A stretch of 64,000 nt of DNA. It comes from Chimonanthus salicifolius (lineage: Eukaryota; Streptophyta; Magnoliopsida; Laurales; Calycanthaceae). Under the pieces are notes generated by a model that made no database searches, was not told the origin of the DNA, and saw only the letters and a list, made by a program, of their open reading frames with translations. Below, piece after piece: positions 42,101-52,269 of this stretch. The DNA is taken from contig CM023534.1 in the NCBI GenBank assembly GCA_013350335.1, forward strand, positions 15,463,802-15,527,801. The letters are read 5' to 3'. The translations under genes and the position numbers were made by a program. Numbering within the stretch: the stretch's first letter is position 1; each line of letters starts with the position of its first letter.

Positions 42101-44739
42101 TTTAAGTGTATTTGTCATTTTTCTTTTTGAATCTCTTTGATTAATTGTCTAAATGAATTTGCATAGTTGTTGTTATATTCTTTGTTTAATATTAATCGTC
42201 TCTCTAATATCTAATGTGAATCATGGATATAGGTTGTATGCCATTGTAGGATTCACCATACACATTTTGCATTCTGATATAGGCCTACGTATATCATTTA
42301 GATCTAGGGTTTCCAATATTTTGACTTGTCTTGCGTTAGATTTCGTATCAAAGCTTGTCTTGCATCACCTATCTACATTGATCAGTGGTTAGGGAGATAG
42401 ACTAGGCATTGATTGTGGCCCATATGGTTTGGTGTGATTTGAAGAGTCAATGCATGGTTTGGAAACTCAAATTTGACTCTACTCAATTCTCAACTCATCA
42501 AGTCAATTAAAAATTTGGTCAACTTTATTAAAATGTTTTAATATTTCAATATATTATATATAGATATTTATATAATAAAAATGATGGAATTGAAAAAATC
42601 ATGAAAAAAAATGGAAAAGGAAAAAATAGAAGAGACAACGAAGAAAAAAGAAATACTGTAGAATTTTTTTTATGAAGAAGCAAGGGAGGAAAAATGAAAG
42701 TGGAAATAAAGAAGAAGAAATAAAGTAGAAAAGGAACCGATGAAATAGATAAGAAGAGATTAAGAAAAGGAAGAAAAAGAAAAAAGAATGAAAAAGGTCT
42801 TTGAAAAAGGAAGTTTTGTCAAGCGTTCGGAACTACCATTTTTAGCTTTTATGTTGTACCTTTTAATTCCCATTCTACTCTTTTTATATAGCAACTGAAT
42901 CCTTTAGTACTTGACCAAGCTGTTCAAGTTTTTTGTCTGACTTTGAGTCATTTGAGTCTAACAAAAGAACTCGAGACATAGTTAAGTTTTCAGGTGAGTT
43001 ATTGGTATTCCCTACTGAGTCAAATTGACTTAGCCAAGTCAATTTTGAGTTTTCAAACTATGGGATGGTGTAGATAGGGGATACACCAAATATATAAAAT
43101 ATGTGTGAGATAATTGGGCTGAATATCAGGCTTTTGGCTTGAGCATTGATATGTCTAAGTCTCACTTGGTTTTTAAATAAGCTTCTCTTTTAGGCTCAAG
43201 CCTCAGCCCAATCCACAATTGGTATATAAATTAATGCTGAAGCCCTATTTTCTCAGACTGATTTTCTGTCTTTTTAGTATTTGGGCCAAATTTCTATCCC
43301 TAATGGTGATATGTGAACTTCTGCCTCATCCACATTTTGGGGAAGGGCAACTATTTGTCCTATTTTTTAATTTTATGATGAATAGATCTGCTGAGTCCCT
43401 TCTGATAAGGGCCCCGATGATGATGAAACACTGAATATCTGTTGCCATTTTTGTGAGAAAGCACTGATCCGCATTTAGTGGTGCATCTAAGTTGACCATA
43501 GGGCCAAAGCTCTGAAAACCTGCAGTATCTTGTAATATTTCATTCTAGTTGGCACTTGTGATGTTTTACACACATTTCATAACTATTTCTATGAAAGCAG
43601 TAGTGGCATTGAGAAGATAGCATGGGATGCTTCAGGGGAACGATTGGCTTTGTCATACAAAGACGGCAATGAGATTTACAATGGTCTTATTGCAGTATAC
43701 GACATTAGGACGACACCGCTTGTATCGGCATCACTAATGTTAGTTTCTTATTCAGTTTACTTTAAACCACCTGCATTTTGCTCTATTTTGGTAAACTTGA
43801 TCACTTCACTTGTTTATAAATTAGTTTATTCCTAAATCATCTTGAGCTCTCTAACAATTATCTATCTTGTATGTTTCTAGTGGTTTCATTAGAGGACCTG
43901 GAGAAAACCCGAAGCCACTTGGGTTTTCCTTTCATAACAAGTTCAAAGAGGGACCTTTGCTATCTGTAGTAAGATCTAATTTCTCACTTTCTTGTGTTTC
44001 TTTGGTCTTCCATTTTGTTTGAATCCTGCAATTATTTTTGCTCATGTGCTTATTTGAATACTTTATAGAGCTGCTGGGCCTCCCATTCCGTATTTCTTTA
44101 TGATCTTGAGTGGTTTGGAAATCTAAACTATTGATGGTGATGGTCTGCAACATATTCACTGTTTGATGGCTGTTCTAGAAGTCTCTAATTGGAGGATTTG
44201 AAAATATACAATTTGCAGCCCATTATAGCCCATTTTGGAAGATAAAGCAGCACTTATTTTAAACCCCATTTTTTAGAAAAAACAGCGTTACTTAAGTGAA
44301 AAAAGGACAAATATTAACATCCCAAGAGAATACCTTCTTAGAATATAATACAGCAGCATTCCTGGAAGTAGCCACAGAATGGATGCCTATGGACTTGCCA
44401 TCTGGCTTATTTTTATGGTGCCTCCATCTTGGTAGGGCCATAGGACCAATTAGTTTCAGTTTCATGCTTTCTGAATATGATATAACCACCCTGGAAATAG
44501 CTATAAAATGGATGGCTTGTGTTTGAGGTGCCTACCATCTAGTGTAGGGCCAGATCAGATGCTTTCGGTTTCAGCATGGACCCATCATGTATGGAGGCCT
44601 GTGCATGAAAGACCAAATATTTGCTGATGCTTACCCTGTTATTTCTCTAAGTAGATTTCTACATCTTTTGATGCAGTGCTGGAGCAGTGGCTGGTGCTGT
44701 ACGTACCCTCTTATATTTAGATCACATCTTTTTCCCTGA
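21015..44739 (+). CDS. AAAS: Nuclear pore WD40 protein ALADIN (AAAS), 14 coding exons, 444 aa
   Basis: Exons: 21015-21072, 21188-21243, 21797-21958, 30019-30133, 30309-30408, 30510-30689, 30950-31008, 38510-38597, 38707-38782, 39583-39682, 40723-40774, 43601-43738, 43881-43968, 44677-44739. They total 1,335 nt, all phases agree and the length fits plant ALADIN. The start reads MPSLPPLGSVTICEINRD, as expected for the family. WD-like repeats include VSWHQHKYILAF, LAWRPNGGKTLSVACKGGIC, ISWSPNGRYLASAS with FTIWDV, LKWSPTGDYFF with FYLWET, ALWDPAGRMILIAF and IAWDASGERLALSYKDGN; the C terminus is CWSSGWCCTYPLIF. In the family ALADIN is a scaffold-associated nucleoporin at the cytoplasmic face, anchored through NDC1. 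Introns 3 (8.1 kb) and 7 (7.5 kb) are swollen by retrotransposons. Intron 6 is AT-AC. No stop or shift was found in the exons, so the gene looks functional. Confidence 0.96.
21952..22000 (+). other. Duplicated 5' splice site at the end of ALADIN exon 3
   Basis: AAAGGATGTAAGTTTGTT occurs twice, giving two identical donors (GT at 21959 and 21989). The 30 bases between are open and in frame and would add ten residues ending FKKKD after LPKD. The first donor gives the family-like protein; use of the second is a prediction. Confidence 0.75.
22655..23060 (+). pseudogene. LINE RNase H fragment in ALADIN intron 3
   Basis: The frame reads ARGKPGPARIGGLLRNH (near 22683-22735), then NESVGIKDSN and EILSIR. 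This closely parallels the RNase H end of the LINE at 3915-4310. It shifts frame after about 22850 and ends near 23060, where reverse-strand LINE sequence begins. It is a second, head-on LINE fragment. Confidence 0.75.
23061..23531 (-). pseudogene. LINE ORF2 fragment: linker and N-terminal RT
   Basis: On the - strand EEIKWRQRSKDRWMKEGDK (near 23505-23450) is the conserved linker before RT. AFGPSGFPIAFFKI followed by DVVKQDLVAF (near 23185-23110) is the start of the RT domain. The protein is interrupted by stops, and the copy ends at the junction near 23061. Confidence 0.7.
23532..24609 (+). mobile_element. Solo LTR, 1,078 bp, TSD TTAAT
   Basis: The element begins TGATGCGGAGCATTC and ends TTGTCCTGCGTCA, so it is bounded by TG...CA with short imperfect inverted ends (TGATGCGG/TGACGCAG). 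The 5-bp duplication TTAAT flanks it at 23527-23531 and 24610-24614. A TATA box (TTTATATAAGG near 23782) and a downstream leader-like stretch suggest + orientation. No internal region, primer-binding site or second LTR is present, so recombination left a solo LTR. It sits within the older LINE. Confidence 0.85.
24615..25559 (-). pseudogene. LINE ORF2 endonuclease domain remnant
   Basis: The ORF2 start on the - strand reads MKIFSWNVNVLG from 25559, the typical opening of an apurinic-like endonuclease. AWTLTSIYGPCDDSRKHAF and WCDHWCICRDFNII follow (near 25300-25155); the IYGP and DFN motifs mark the catalytic core. Frameshifts separate these parts. In an intact LINE this domain nicks the target site. 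Confidence 0.78.
26765..28310. mobile_element. Inserted repeat block with GAGGGGGGTGAATAGGG edge
   Basis: LINE ORF1 similarity stops at about 26765 and resumes near 28310. The inserted DNA opens TTGAGGGGGGTGAATAGGG, a word found at the edge of many plant interspersed repeats, and ends near GCCGGGGCACTAACAG. It has no coding frame of note. The 27540-27975 part is built from variable imperfect palindromes of the CACGATGGATCGTG kind. I could not find a clean target duplication, so the class is open; an LTR or CACTA derivative is possible. Confidence 0.5.
29055..29170 (-). mobile_element. Extremely truncated LINE tail with target duplication
   Basis: About 95 bases starting TTTATTTTTTGAGCGGTAAT lie between GGACTCAGTCCTCTT (near 29052) and GGATTCAGTCCTCTT (near 29159). 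Reverse complemented, the insert ends TTATTACCGCTCAAAAAA, which matches the 3' tail of the left-edge LINE (TTGTTACTGCTCAAAAAA). It is therefore a 3' LINE stub inserted into the older LINE. Confidence 0.65.
29586..29640 (+). repeat. (GGGGGA)n G-rich minisatellite
   Basis: Five to six tandem GGGGGA units lie on the + strand, followed by GGGA units, with enough G-runs for a G-quadruplex. On the - strand they encode the Ser-Pro repeat of the LINE ORF1 remnant. Confidence 0.85.
30690..30949 (+). other. ALADIN intron 6, AT-AC (U12-type) intron, 260 bp
   Basis: The donor is AG|ATATCCAAC and the acceptor TTTTTCAC|ATATTTAG. A branch-point-like ATCCTTGAC sits at 30932-30940, with its A about ten bases before the AC end, as the minor spliceosome prefers. 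This splice reads GRYLASASF, exactly the family sequence. The nearby AG acceptor at 30957-30958 has no matching GT donor that gives this reading. Confidence 0.88.
32142..35550 (-). pseudogene. LINE ORF2 remnant: RT (mutated active site) and zinc-binding region
   Basis: On the - strand the order is: linker (EEIKEKYLCMSKLWGLLRRE near 35360-35300), DKAPKPDWFNFKFL (near 34240), HYRPISLLGCIYKLLAKVLA (near 34080-34010), ESQGAFIEGRQILDGVLIAN (near 33975-33915), the palm motif LQYANDTLLF (near 33555-33525), GLRINLGKSN, and the zinc-binding CPLCEEEEETIDD (near 32325-32285). The usual FADD is YAND, so one catalytic Asp is Asn. Frameshifts are also present, and RNase H was not found. Confidence 0.85.
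34430..35150. repeat. Foreign-looking block in LINE linker with 136-bp tandem repeat
   Basis: LINE similarity is lost here, between the linker and the start of RT. Two copies of about 67 bases, starting CTCCATGTGTTGTT and ending AAGATGCGAG, occur at 34592-34658 and 34728-34794. The frames encode Pro/His/Ser-rich sequence I do not recognise. Its position corresponds to the block at 531-1255 in the left-edge LINE. Confidence 0.5.
35613..37080. other. ALADIN intron 7, unclassified repeat-like DNA
   Basis: AT-rich intron sequence contains reiterated GAAATTT/CCGAAATTT words (36070-36150, mirrored near 37430-37490) that suggest the two ends of one unclassified element. Between them lies a short gene-like stretch (36480-37080) with no frame I recognise. 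Confidence 0.35.
37094..37225. repeat. Minisatellite, three copies of a 46-47 bp unit
   Basis: Units beginning CACATGTCTGTC, CACACATTCGTC and CACACGTCTGTC start at 37094, 37141 and 37187. Each carries AATATCCTCCAT, and the units are slightly diverged. Confidence 0.8.
37713..37930. repeat. (CT)n microsatellite with perfect 96-bp tandem duplication
   Basis: A (CT)n run is followed by TTATATGGTAGTTACGG... at 37755, and the whole unit, including a second (CT)n run, repeats at 37851. The two unique parts are identical as far as 37930. It lies within ALADIN intron 7. Confidence 0.9.
39090..39116. repeat. (AT)n microsatellite in ALADIN intron 9
   Basis: About thirteen AT units run from 39090. No other function is visible. 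Confidence 0.9.
40888..40992 (-). mobile_element. Short retroposed insert (SINE-like), 105 bp, 15-bp TSD
   Basis: TTTATGTTGATGGCA occurs at 40873-40887 and 40993-41007. The insert begins with a T-run, so on the - strand it ends in poly-A, as retroposons do. The body contains GTGTGTGCACACC and CACACACACATGG. It lies in ALADIN intron 11. Confidence 0.75.
41400..43590. other. Rest of ALADIN intron 11, no gene seen
   Basis: A stretch near 41450-41600 (AATAAATAGCC and a leader-like run) and the pyrimidine-rich 41600-41700 look like part of an LTR, but no ends or duplication were found. The part at 42540-42800 is purine/AT-rich low-complexity DNA. Confidence 0.3.
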
Positions 44740-47460
44740 TTGAGGTAACCATCTCCATTTAAGTAGTGACTTAGAAAATAGTCTACATCTGCTCTATATG
44801 TTTTGCACTGGTTTTCACCCTTCTGAGATGACTGGTCCATTTGCTTTCCAGTCAACTTATAAATAATCTTAAAATTGAAGGCCAAATGTTAATTCACTAG
44901 GATAAAGAAAGACATGATAGGTAGTAGAGTGTCTGTCTTTATGGCTTATAATGGGGCTAAATGGAGAAGCAGAACTCGAGAAGTATATGGGATTTTGGCA
45001 TTTGATGATAATGATGATGAAATGTAAATTTCATCCCTCATCTCTCTGAGCAGTAATATTCCTTTGGCCAGTTAGTTTTTGGTTGCTGCCCTTTACTGTG
45101 CAGAAGCTGTATAACATAGCATAACAAGCTGAATTAGGGATTAAATGACTTGACTGTCCTGGAGTCGGGAACTCCCACTGTCAAGTATACCTTATCAAGA
45201 TATCTGGTTAAGTGTGGTTCTTCAGACAGTTAACTGTCATTATTGGATTCACCATATGGGATCAATGCGATTTAGATCATTGTGGCGTGTTTGAATGAGG
45301 GAAACTTGGAGCAGCGAAGGGCAATTTCCCAGGGAATATCGACTTACTGTGTTTGGGGTGAGGATTAGCGAGGCGAAGACAATTCTTAAATGGAACATCT
45401 TCCCCTATAGGTGGGGAAAATAACTCGCCCTTCCAAGGGTGGGGAACACAAAGGAACACCCATGTTCTGTTCCCTCATTTAAATCTATGCTCTCTTCTGT
45501 TTTTGCCAAACAAGGTGAGTGACAAGGCATAGGAACCACTTGTTTTCAAGTTCCTTGGGGAACTTGCTGTAAGTTTCTCTCATCCAAGCACCAATACTCT
45601 GTGTACTTCGACAACGTAATCTAAAATCTTAAAAAGTGAATGATCCAAGTTGATTGGTGGCCTGTGCTAGATGGTTAAAATAAAATAGAGCAATGATTCA
45701 ACTGTTGATTTCATGTAGTTTTTAACCAAATGAGTGGTTTAAGTTATATGATCTGGCATCTAGTAGTGCAGGTTATAGATAAGTGTTTTGGGTTGATGGA
45801 ATGATGAAACAATGACTTGAAGGCCTACCTGGGCCTCACAGGGTACGTAGATGTGTAGGGTGCTGCACAGGTAGGAGTTAGGTGAAATTTCATCCCCATT
45901 CATTGATCGTATCATTTTTAGATGGACCATACACAAAACAATGGTATAGATCAAAAATTTAAAATAAAACCACAGGGCAAGGATGACTCTATAGGGCAAA
46001 ACTGCAGCACTCTGTATCTCTGTGGTTCCCTGATCCTTGCACCTCCCGGTCACCATGTATATTGTGTGGCATGCAACAAGGCCCCACAAGATTCGTTTTT
46101 ATCATTCCTTTTCCTCATAATACTTCCCTAGATAGGACCATTCAAAAATAAGAAAATAATACTTCCCTATATGAGTATTCAATGTATGGTATGATCATGC
46201 TGCCTTTGTTTTTTTGAACTAGGACCTAGTCCATGTTCTGGTTAATCTAGTTTGGCTATATGCATGCCACTCACTGGTTCCTCAGTAGTGGCAGCCTGCA
46301 AAATAGTGATTGGTAGATTCACATTTATGTCTAATGAATCTTTTGAATATTTATGTTAATAGGAAGCCAGAAACTAAGCTAGAGGACAATTTGCTGGATA
46401 AAAAGAGTGCTTCTAGAAACTCTTTCGTTCTCTTATTACTTCGTGCAGAGTGTATTGGTTCCCCTGCTCATGTGTCATGCTGGTTAAATAGGGAATCTAA
46501 TTACTAAAAAGATTGAAATATCAATTTCTTTTATGGAGCTAATGAAGGAAAAATCTGTGGAATTATCTTTTAACCTTGTTCCTCATCAGGTAGTCTTGCT
46601 TCATGGAGAGATGAAAACAGGTGAAACACTGCAAGCCATTTCCCCTTCCCCTCATTTTTCCATCTTTGAGAATACTGTAAAGAAATGCTGAAAAGGCGTT
46701 TTTGTGCATGGATGCTGCTATATTATAGTAATAGAAATTACAATGCTGAAAAGGTCTGTCCTGATTAGTTTTCTTGTCAGTTTTTATTTTTTATTTTGTT
46801 ACCTCTTAAGATTGAATTAGGATAAAGGAAAAGAAATGGCAGATGCCCTCAATGTGCTAGCCTGTCAATCTGTCAAGCGACTGAACTATTCTGCTCCAAG
46901 TTAGATTTAGACCATGGTATGAAAAGTGGACTTTGAGGTCTAATTGTCTAAATATTAAAATAATATTATTTAATATGGGAAAAAAGAATGAACATAGATA
47001 TGTAATACAGAAAAAAGAAAAAAATACATTAAAATAAAAAGGAAAATGATAAGAACAAAAATAGAAAAAAGGCAATCAAATTAAGATATGAAGAAAATGG
47101 AAAAAGAAACGAAAGCAGAAATCGAGAATGAAAAAAAAAAAATTGAAGAAAAAAGAAAAGAAAAAGAAGATAAGGAAGCCAGTTAAGTTAGAAGAAAATA
47201 AGATAGACCCCTCATCTTTCTGCCCCTCTTCTCTTCCCTTCCTTCGATAGGTCCTTAGTTACATAGCGAAGAGAAATTTCAGTCTCTAGTTAGAGCTAAA
47301 ATTGAAAAGACCAGTGATGTTTCAGAAATGTTTGCCGATATCTTAAGAAAGGTATATTTTTTAGTTTAGATTAAAATTTTGACTGATATTTCAGATTTTC
47401 AGCGAAATTTGTAAGTGTAGAATCTAGATTCTGAATTCTTTTCCACAAAATTCTCAAGTG
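44740..47460. other. ALADIN 3' flank and intergenic DNA
   Basis: The first part should hold the ALADIN 3' untranslated region; I see no polyadenylation signal I would single out. The segment at about 45285-45525 starts GCGTGTTTGAATGAGGG and ends GCCAAACAAGG, resembling MITE ends, without a clear duplication. The part at 46970-47190 is purine-rich. Confidence 0.4.
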
Positions 47461-47466
47461 GAAATC

Positions 47467-47610
47467 TAAAGGGTTGGCCTGGTAGTTGAGACACAAGATT
47501 TCATGATTGAAGTATTGGGTTCAATCTCTCGTGACTCCAATGAAGGGCCACTCTCCACATACTTACCCAATGTGTGCGATTGAAAGGTTTTTACACACCT
47601 CAAAACACTT
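47467..47610 (+). mobile_element. Probable tRNA-derived SINE
   Basis: The stretch has an A-box-like GGCCTGGTAGTTGAG (near 47475) and, about 35 bases on, a B-box-like GGGTTCAATCTC (near 47517), spaced as in a tRNA-type pol III promoter. No A-tail or target duplication was fixed, so the 3' limit is approximate. Confidence 0.5.
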
Positions 47611-48082
47611 ATCAATTCCAATGTTTGGAGACCTCCGACCAAAATAAACTCTCAAAAGGCAGGGATTCTTATTTGGCTTTTATAAATTTGAAGAAAATTC
47701 CATCATATCCTCAAATGAATGACTGGCATTCATATCTTTTTTCAACTACAACCCACACGTCTCTCCACTCAGCCGACTTGAGTTGAGAAAAGTTCTCCTG
47801 ACTCACTGAGTCAATGAAAACTTGTTGCTCAAATGAGTTTGCTATAGTTACTTCATTTTCACATCGAGTTAAGTTGACTTGGTCAAATGAGTCCAGTTTT
47901 TCAAGTGTTTATTTTATTGTTTGGACAGCTTAAATTTGTTTAAATTTTAGTTCGAGATTCTAATTTTAGTCAGATTTTTGTCATCGAATACCGAGTTAAA
48001 ACTCAAGACCATGCTGCATCTTCCTTGAGACTTCTAAAGTCAACTCATATCATCCTTCACTCAATAACATGCTTTTCCACTA

Positions 48083-48217
48083 TCAATTCTTTTCACGGTG
48101 CACTAAATTTAAAGAAATTTTAATTTTGTCTTTACTTCTCTCTTTTTCTCCTTACAAAAAATAAGAGTAAAGTTATTTTTTCTTTAAATTTAGTGTACTA
48201 TAAGAAAAATTCATGGT
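48083..48217. repeat. Foldback (MITE-like) inverted repeat
   Basis: The left arm GTGCACTAAATTTAAAGAAA and the reverse complement of the right arm (GTACACTAAATTTAAAGAAA) match over about 45 bases with a short spacer. No coding sequence is present. The surrounding 47610-49800 interval is AT-rich; ACACCATATTATATATATTT also repeats directly at 48853 and 48914. Confidence 0.6.
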
Positions 48218-49635
48218 GCAAAAATAACTCATTTGTATTAGTGCATAGATTTTCAGATGTCGAACCATTCACTAGCTTTTGGAGTGTAATTTCCTTTTTT
48301 GTAGAGTTGAATTTGATCTTCTTAGAAAAAAAATACTATTAATTTAAAATCAAAAGTGATGAATTGTAAATGTGATTATCAATTTTAATATGGTGGATGA
48401 AATAGCTAGCAATAGTTATTAGATTAAATTTTTATCATTTGATATCTTACATAATCTTAAATATTTCTTTATCCCTAATACAAATTGTGTATAAAATTTG
48501 ACCTTTTTTCTAATTTCAATAAAACAATATGTTAAAATGATATTTTAAATTAATTTTATGGATCACATAGGTATCTTCATCTTACATAGGAGGTGAGATT
48601 AATTCTACCGATACATGAAATCACCTCTAAGCCTCGTGTAGCAAATTAGTCCGAAAAAAATTAAACTCAACACCTATTGTAAAGATATTAAGCATTTAAT
48701 AGCCTTGCTTATTAATGTACTTAACATAGGCCTGCCAGTACATCTCTAACATCGAACTTGCAATATGAACTTAAGTAACGAGTACAATTAATTTTATATT
48801 TGGATTCACTTTTAATAAAAACAAACCGTTGGGACTTCAAAATATCTCTTTAACACCATATTATATATATTTTTATAAGTCTAAGTTCGGGTTTATATTG
48901 TTTTATGCTCAAAACACCATATTATATATATTTTTTGTATAGGACATTTTATATATTAGACATTTTTTCTTTTGTAAAAGATAAGTAGTAGAATTAGATT
49001 ATATTAGCATAGCAAATATAGATATTACATGTCTCTCTATTCTATGTTTAGAATCTGAGATTAAAAATTTGGTGCGGCGGATATGTAAACTTTGTTCATA
49101 AATTAAAAAAAAAACTGTTGATAAATTAGAAACTAACTCTCTATATTATAGACACAAACTATAGAATTTGGTTTGGGTCCAATCCAGTGTCTCAGTTTTC
49201 AATTTTTTTTTTTTTTTTATTTACGTATGGAAAACTTTAGGAAATTCAGTTTTCAATTTTGATTGAGAAGTCCAATCCTAACCCAATTTTAACCCATCTA
49301 TGCCAAGTTACTCCCCTCCAACTCAGACTCAAATTCAGACTGAGTCATTCCAGTTTGAATCGACCCCACCCCAAATTATAAACTGCCAATAACAACTAAT
49401 ATAGGCATTCCTCTAAGCGATCGAACTAATCCTGACTTTCTGTAAATTAGTAGACTGCCAGTAGAAACTAATCCTATGAAGATGGGACAAGAATTTGGGT
49501 ACCTCATTCTCATTGGCACCACCCACTTTGAGTCCGCTTTTCACATAGAATGAGAGTGCAGCAAGTAGAGAGAAGGGTGAAGAAGAAGAAGAAGTAGAAA
49601 GAAGACGAAGAAGATAAGCAGAAAGCCAATCTAGA

Positions 49636-49689
49636 ATGACAGAAGAAGAAGATATGAGCTGGGCCGACGAAATCTCTCAGATATTTTAG
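49636..49689 (+). other. Orphan start-exon-like mini ORF
   Basis: A purine-rich leader precedes an ATG that opens MTEEEDMSWADEISQ and then stops at 49687-49689. It looks like the first exon of a nuclear gene, but no donor or following exon was found. It may be a captured gene fragment. I do not recognise the protein. Confidence 0.25.
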
Positions 49690-49839
49690 ATCAGCCTTTT
49701 TTTTTGAATGGCCATGCTCGATTGCTGTTGTCGAATGCATCTCTTCTTCGCAAGGGTAATGATTCAAGGCCTTGTGGATATGCCAACAAGAACAAGAATT
49801 CGCTCCATTGAAGGAGGAAGTATTTTGCAGATTGTAAAA

Positions 49840-50038
49840 ATTGCTGATTGTTTGAGGAGTTGGTTTGACGGTCAAGAAGTCCGTCTCATGAAGTGGAGTC
49901 TTAGTTCGATTCACGCTCAATCTCAATGGGTTACTCCCCATATATTTAACTGATGTGTGTGGATCAAGAGGTTTACGCTCGTGAGATTAGTCTCACCTCA
50001 ATATAGAGTATGAAATACCCTATGTTATAAAAAAAGAT
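49840..50038 (+). mobile_element. Probable tRNA-derived SINE
   Basis: An A-box-like GGTTTGACGGTCAAG (near 49862) and a B-box-like TTAGTTCGATTCACG (near 49903) lie about 40 bases apart. The unit ends with TTATAAAAAAAG near 50035. Boundaries are approximate. Confidence 0.5.
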
Positions 50039-50510
50039 AGGTATCAAACAGTGTAACAGTTACATATTTTTTTATTAGAAAATAATACAGAATTTGTGTT
50101 TCAATATAGTTTTAAATATTGGTCAATATCAGTTTGGTGTTACCATTGCTATATCAGATATTTTTACCCTTTTTATTTCTAGTGATATTCAATTGGACTG
50201 AGTCTCTACCGAGTCAGACATCAAGTCAGAGAAATTTAAAATCATGGTTTCAATGTGATTCTTGTATTGTATTTTATTTCTCTCCATGTATATAACAGTT
50301 ATATGAATTTGGGGTTTGCTGGTGTATGGGAACTAAATCATAACATGCAATTGTGGTGTTTAGTGTTTGTTTCCCTCTCATCTAATGAAAGGCCCACCTT
50401 CTTAACTTCAAAACATTCACAAACTGCTCTCTCATGTTTATTGGAATAAGCCAAAGCTTCACTCGAATAATAGTAGTGACAACTTTTGTAGACATCACGA
50501 GTATGTTATA

Positions 50511-50701
50511 CTTCATCTGTCTCAATTTAGTTATCTTATATGGATTTTGAAATTGTCCCAAAATAGTTGTCCCATTTATATTGGAGTAATATAAAATATG
50601 TTGAAAATTAATAAGATCACATGGAGTGCTACTCTTATATAGAAAGTTCTTTAAAAAATATAAATGTTTCAGATGAGACAATTAAAATGGAAACGATGGA
50701 G
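50511..50701. mobile_element. Stowaway-like (Tc1/mariner) MITE, 191 bp
   Basis: TA dinucleotides flank the element (50509-50510 and 50702-50703). The ends CTTCATCTGTCTCAATTTAG and, reverse complemented, CTCCATCGTTTCCATTTTAA match the CTCCMTCYGTYYC pattern of Stowaway elements. It is AT-rich and non-coding. Confidence 0.8.
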
Positions 50702-50703
50702 TA

Positions 50704-52080
50704 GAAAATACTAAATTTACCTTCAAATTATACTATTTTATATCGTGTATCCATATAAAACCTATATGGATAGGTGTTTGGGTGATTTGGAATTAGACTT
50801 GTGAAAATTTGACTAAACTTATTTAATAAAAGGTAGACTAGATTCGAACTCATTTATAAATAATAGACCTATGCTGAATTTCTTCATAAATAAGTAGACC
50901 CGACTAAGCTAACTATTGCTACGTCTATATGTTACATATCCAACTCTATGTGGTCTATATCTATTTAAGTACTAGCTCTCGATATAAAGTATCGGTGGAT
51001 AAATCTCATGTATTTAATAAAGATCAATGTTAAACCATATTCAACCACTTAAAAGAGTGAAGTTTTAAAATATTGCTAAAAAGTGTGCACAATCATTATC
51101 ATTATTCAAATATTATAATGCAAAGCGGGGAAGACAAAGCGTCGTTCCTTACGCCTGTCCGGAATTGAGGGTTTCAAATTAATTGCAAATTTGAAAGCTT
51201 AGACCGATTGTATTTCAAGCAATCATACTTCTTCTCTTAGTGCGATTAATAATTCTTTTAAGAGGCCCAGTTCCCACAAATCCACATTTTAGGGATGACT
51301 TAAGATGAATGGTCTCTCTTTCGTAGATTTTATTAAATTATGATTAAACAAAAGAGATTCAGAAATTTCAAACATATAATTAAAACTCAAGCCTAAAACA
51401 ATGACCGAAGGTAGATCTGAAGATTTAGATAACGACTAAAACCCCTAGGCAAAACTTGAATAAATTCTTCACAATTCCAATATTCAGAAATTGGAGAAGG
51501 AAAATAGTTCCAAAAATATTTGTTTATTCCCTTTTCAAAATAAAAAAATACAATATTGCTTTTATAAAGAAAAAGTATAAAATAATTACTAAAGATGAAA
51601 ACTCATATCTTTACTTGCAATATTCGATCCTAGCCTTTCTAATCTATGAAAATAGAAAATGCAATTTGTAAAATAGAGTACCATGGATGGTCCTCCATTA
51701 TTCCACACATACACTTGCTTGTTGGCTTTTGTAAAACACCACACGTTATTGACTTCCACGTTGCAATCTCAAGGGAATTGGGGAGAGAAAAAGTAGGGTT
51801 TGGACGTTGGAAAGGAGTGGGGAATTTGTTTGGGTAAATGGGTTTGGGTAGGACTCATTTGGATCACATATTTGGGTAATTAGGTCGTTAGGAGATGAAT
51901 AATTGAGTCATTTAGTGGATGAGGCCAATAAGAATATTCTAATAATCCAAATCTAAAAATATGATTGTGCTAATTAGACAAAATTCAATTAGAATGTTCG
52001 CGATCAAATATGTTTATATGGAGTCAAACCGATCATCTCAGTCAAGTCTGGTACATGATGTTTGCATCATATTACAAATA
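50704..52080. other. AT-rich intergenic DNA, nothing recognised
   Basis: No gene or bounded element could be supported on either strand. Confidence 0.45.
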
Positions 52081-52269
52081 GGGTACACATTCTCATACGA
52101 TAATACATTTTTTTTTTTTTTTTGAAATTTCTATTTTTACCCTTCCAACCAACACAGAAAGTGGAAGGATAAAACAGAAGTGGAAAGGTAATACGGAAAT
52201 TTCAAAAAAAAAAAAAAAATGAATTCAAGTGTGAGATAAAAGGATTCTCCCCTATGAAAATGTTTACCC
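52081..52269. mobile_element. MITE, 189 bp, perfect 8-bp TSD, poly-T/poly-A hairpin core
   Basis: The ends are GGGTACACATTCTCATA and, reverse complemented, GGGTAAACATTTTCATA. TACAAATA flanks both sides perfectly (52073-52080 and 52270-52277). Inside, a T-run plus GAAATTTCTATTTTTACCC faces its complement ending in an A-run, making a second nested hairpin. The class is uncertain: the 8-bp duplication suits hAT, the GGG ends suit Mutator-like. Confidence 0.82.

Noticed and set aside
47467..50038. A- and B-box-like words as true tRNA genes
   Set aside because: No cloverleaf arms or anticodon stem can be drawn; SINE relics fit better.
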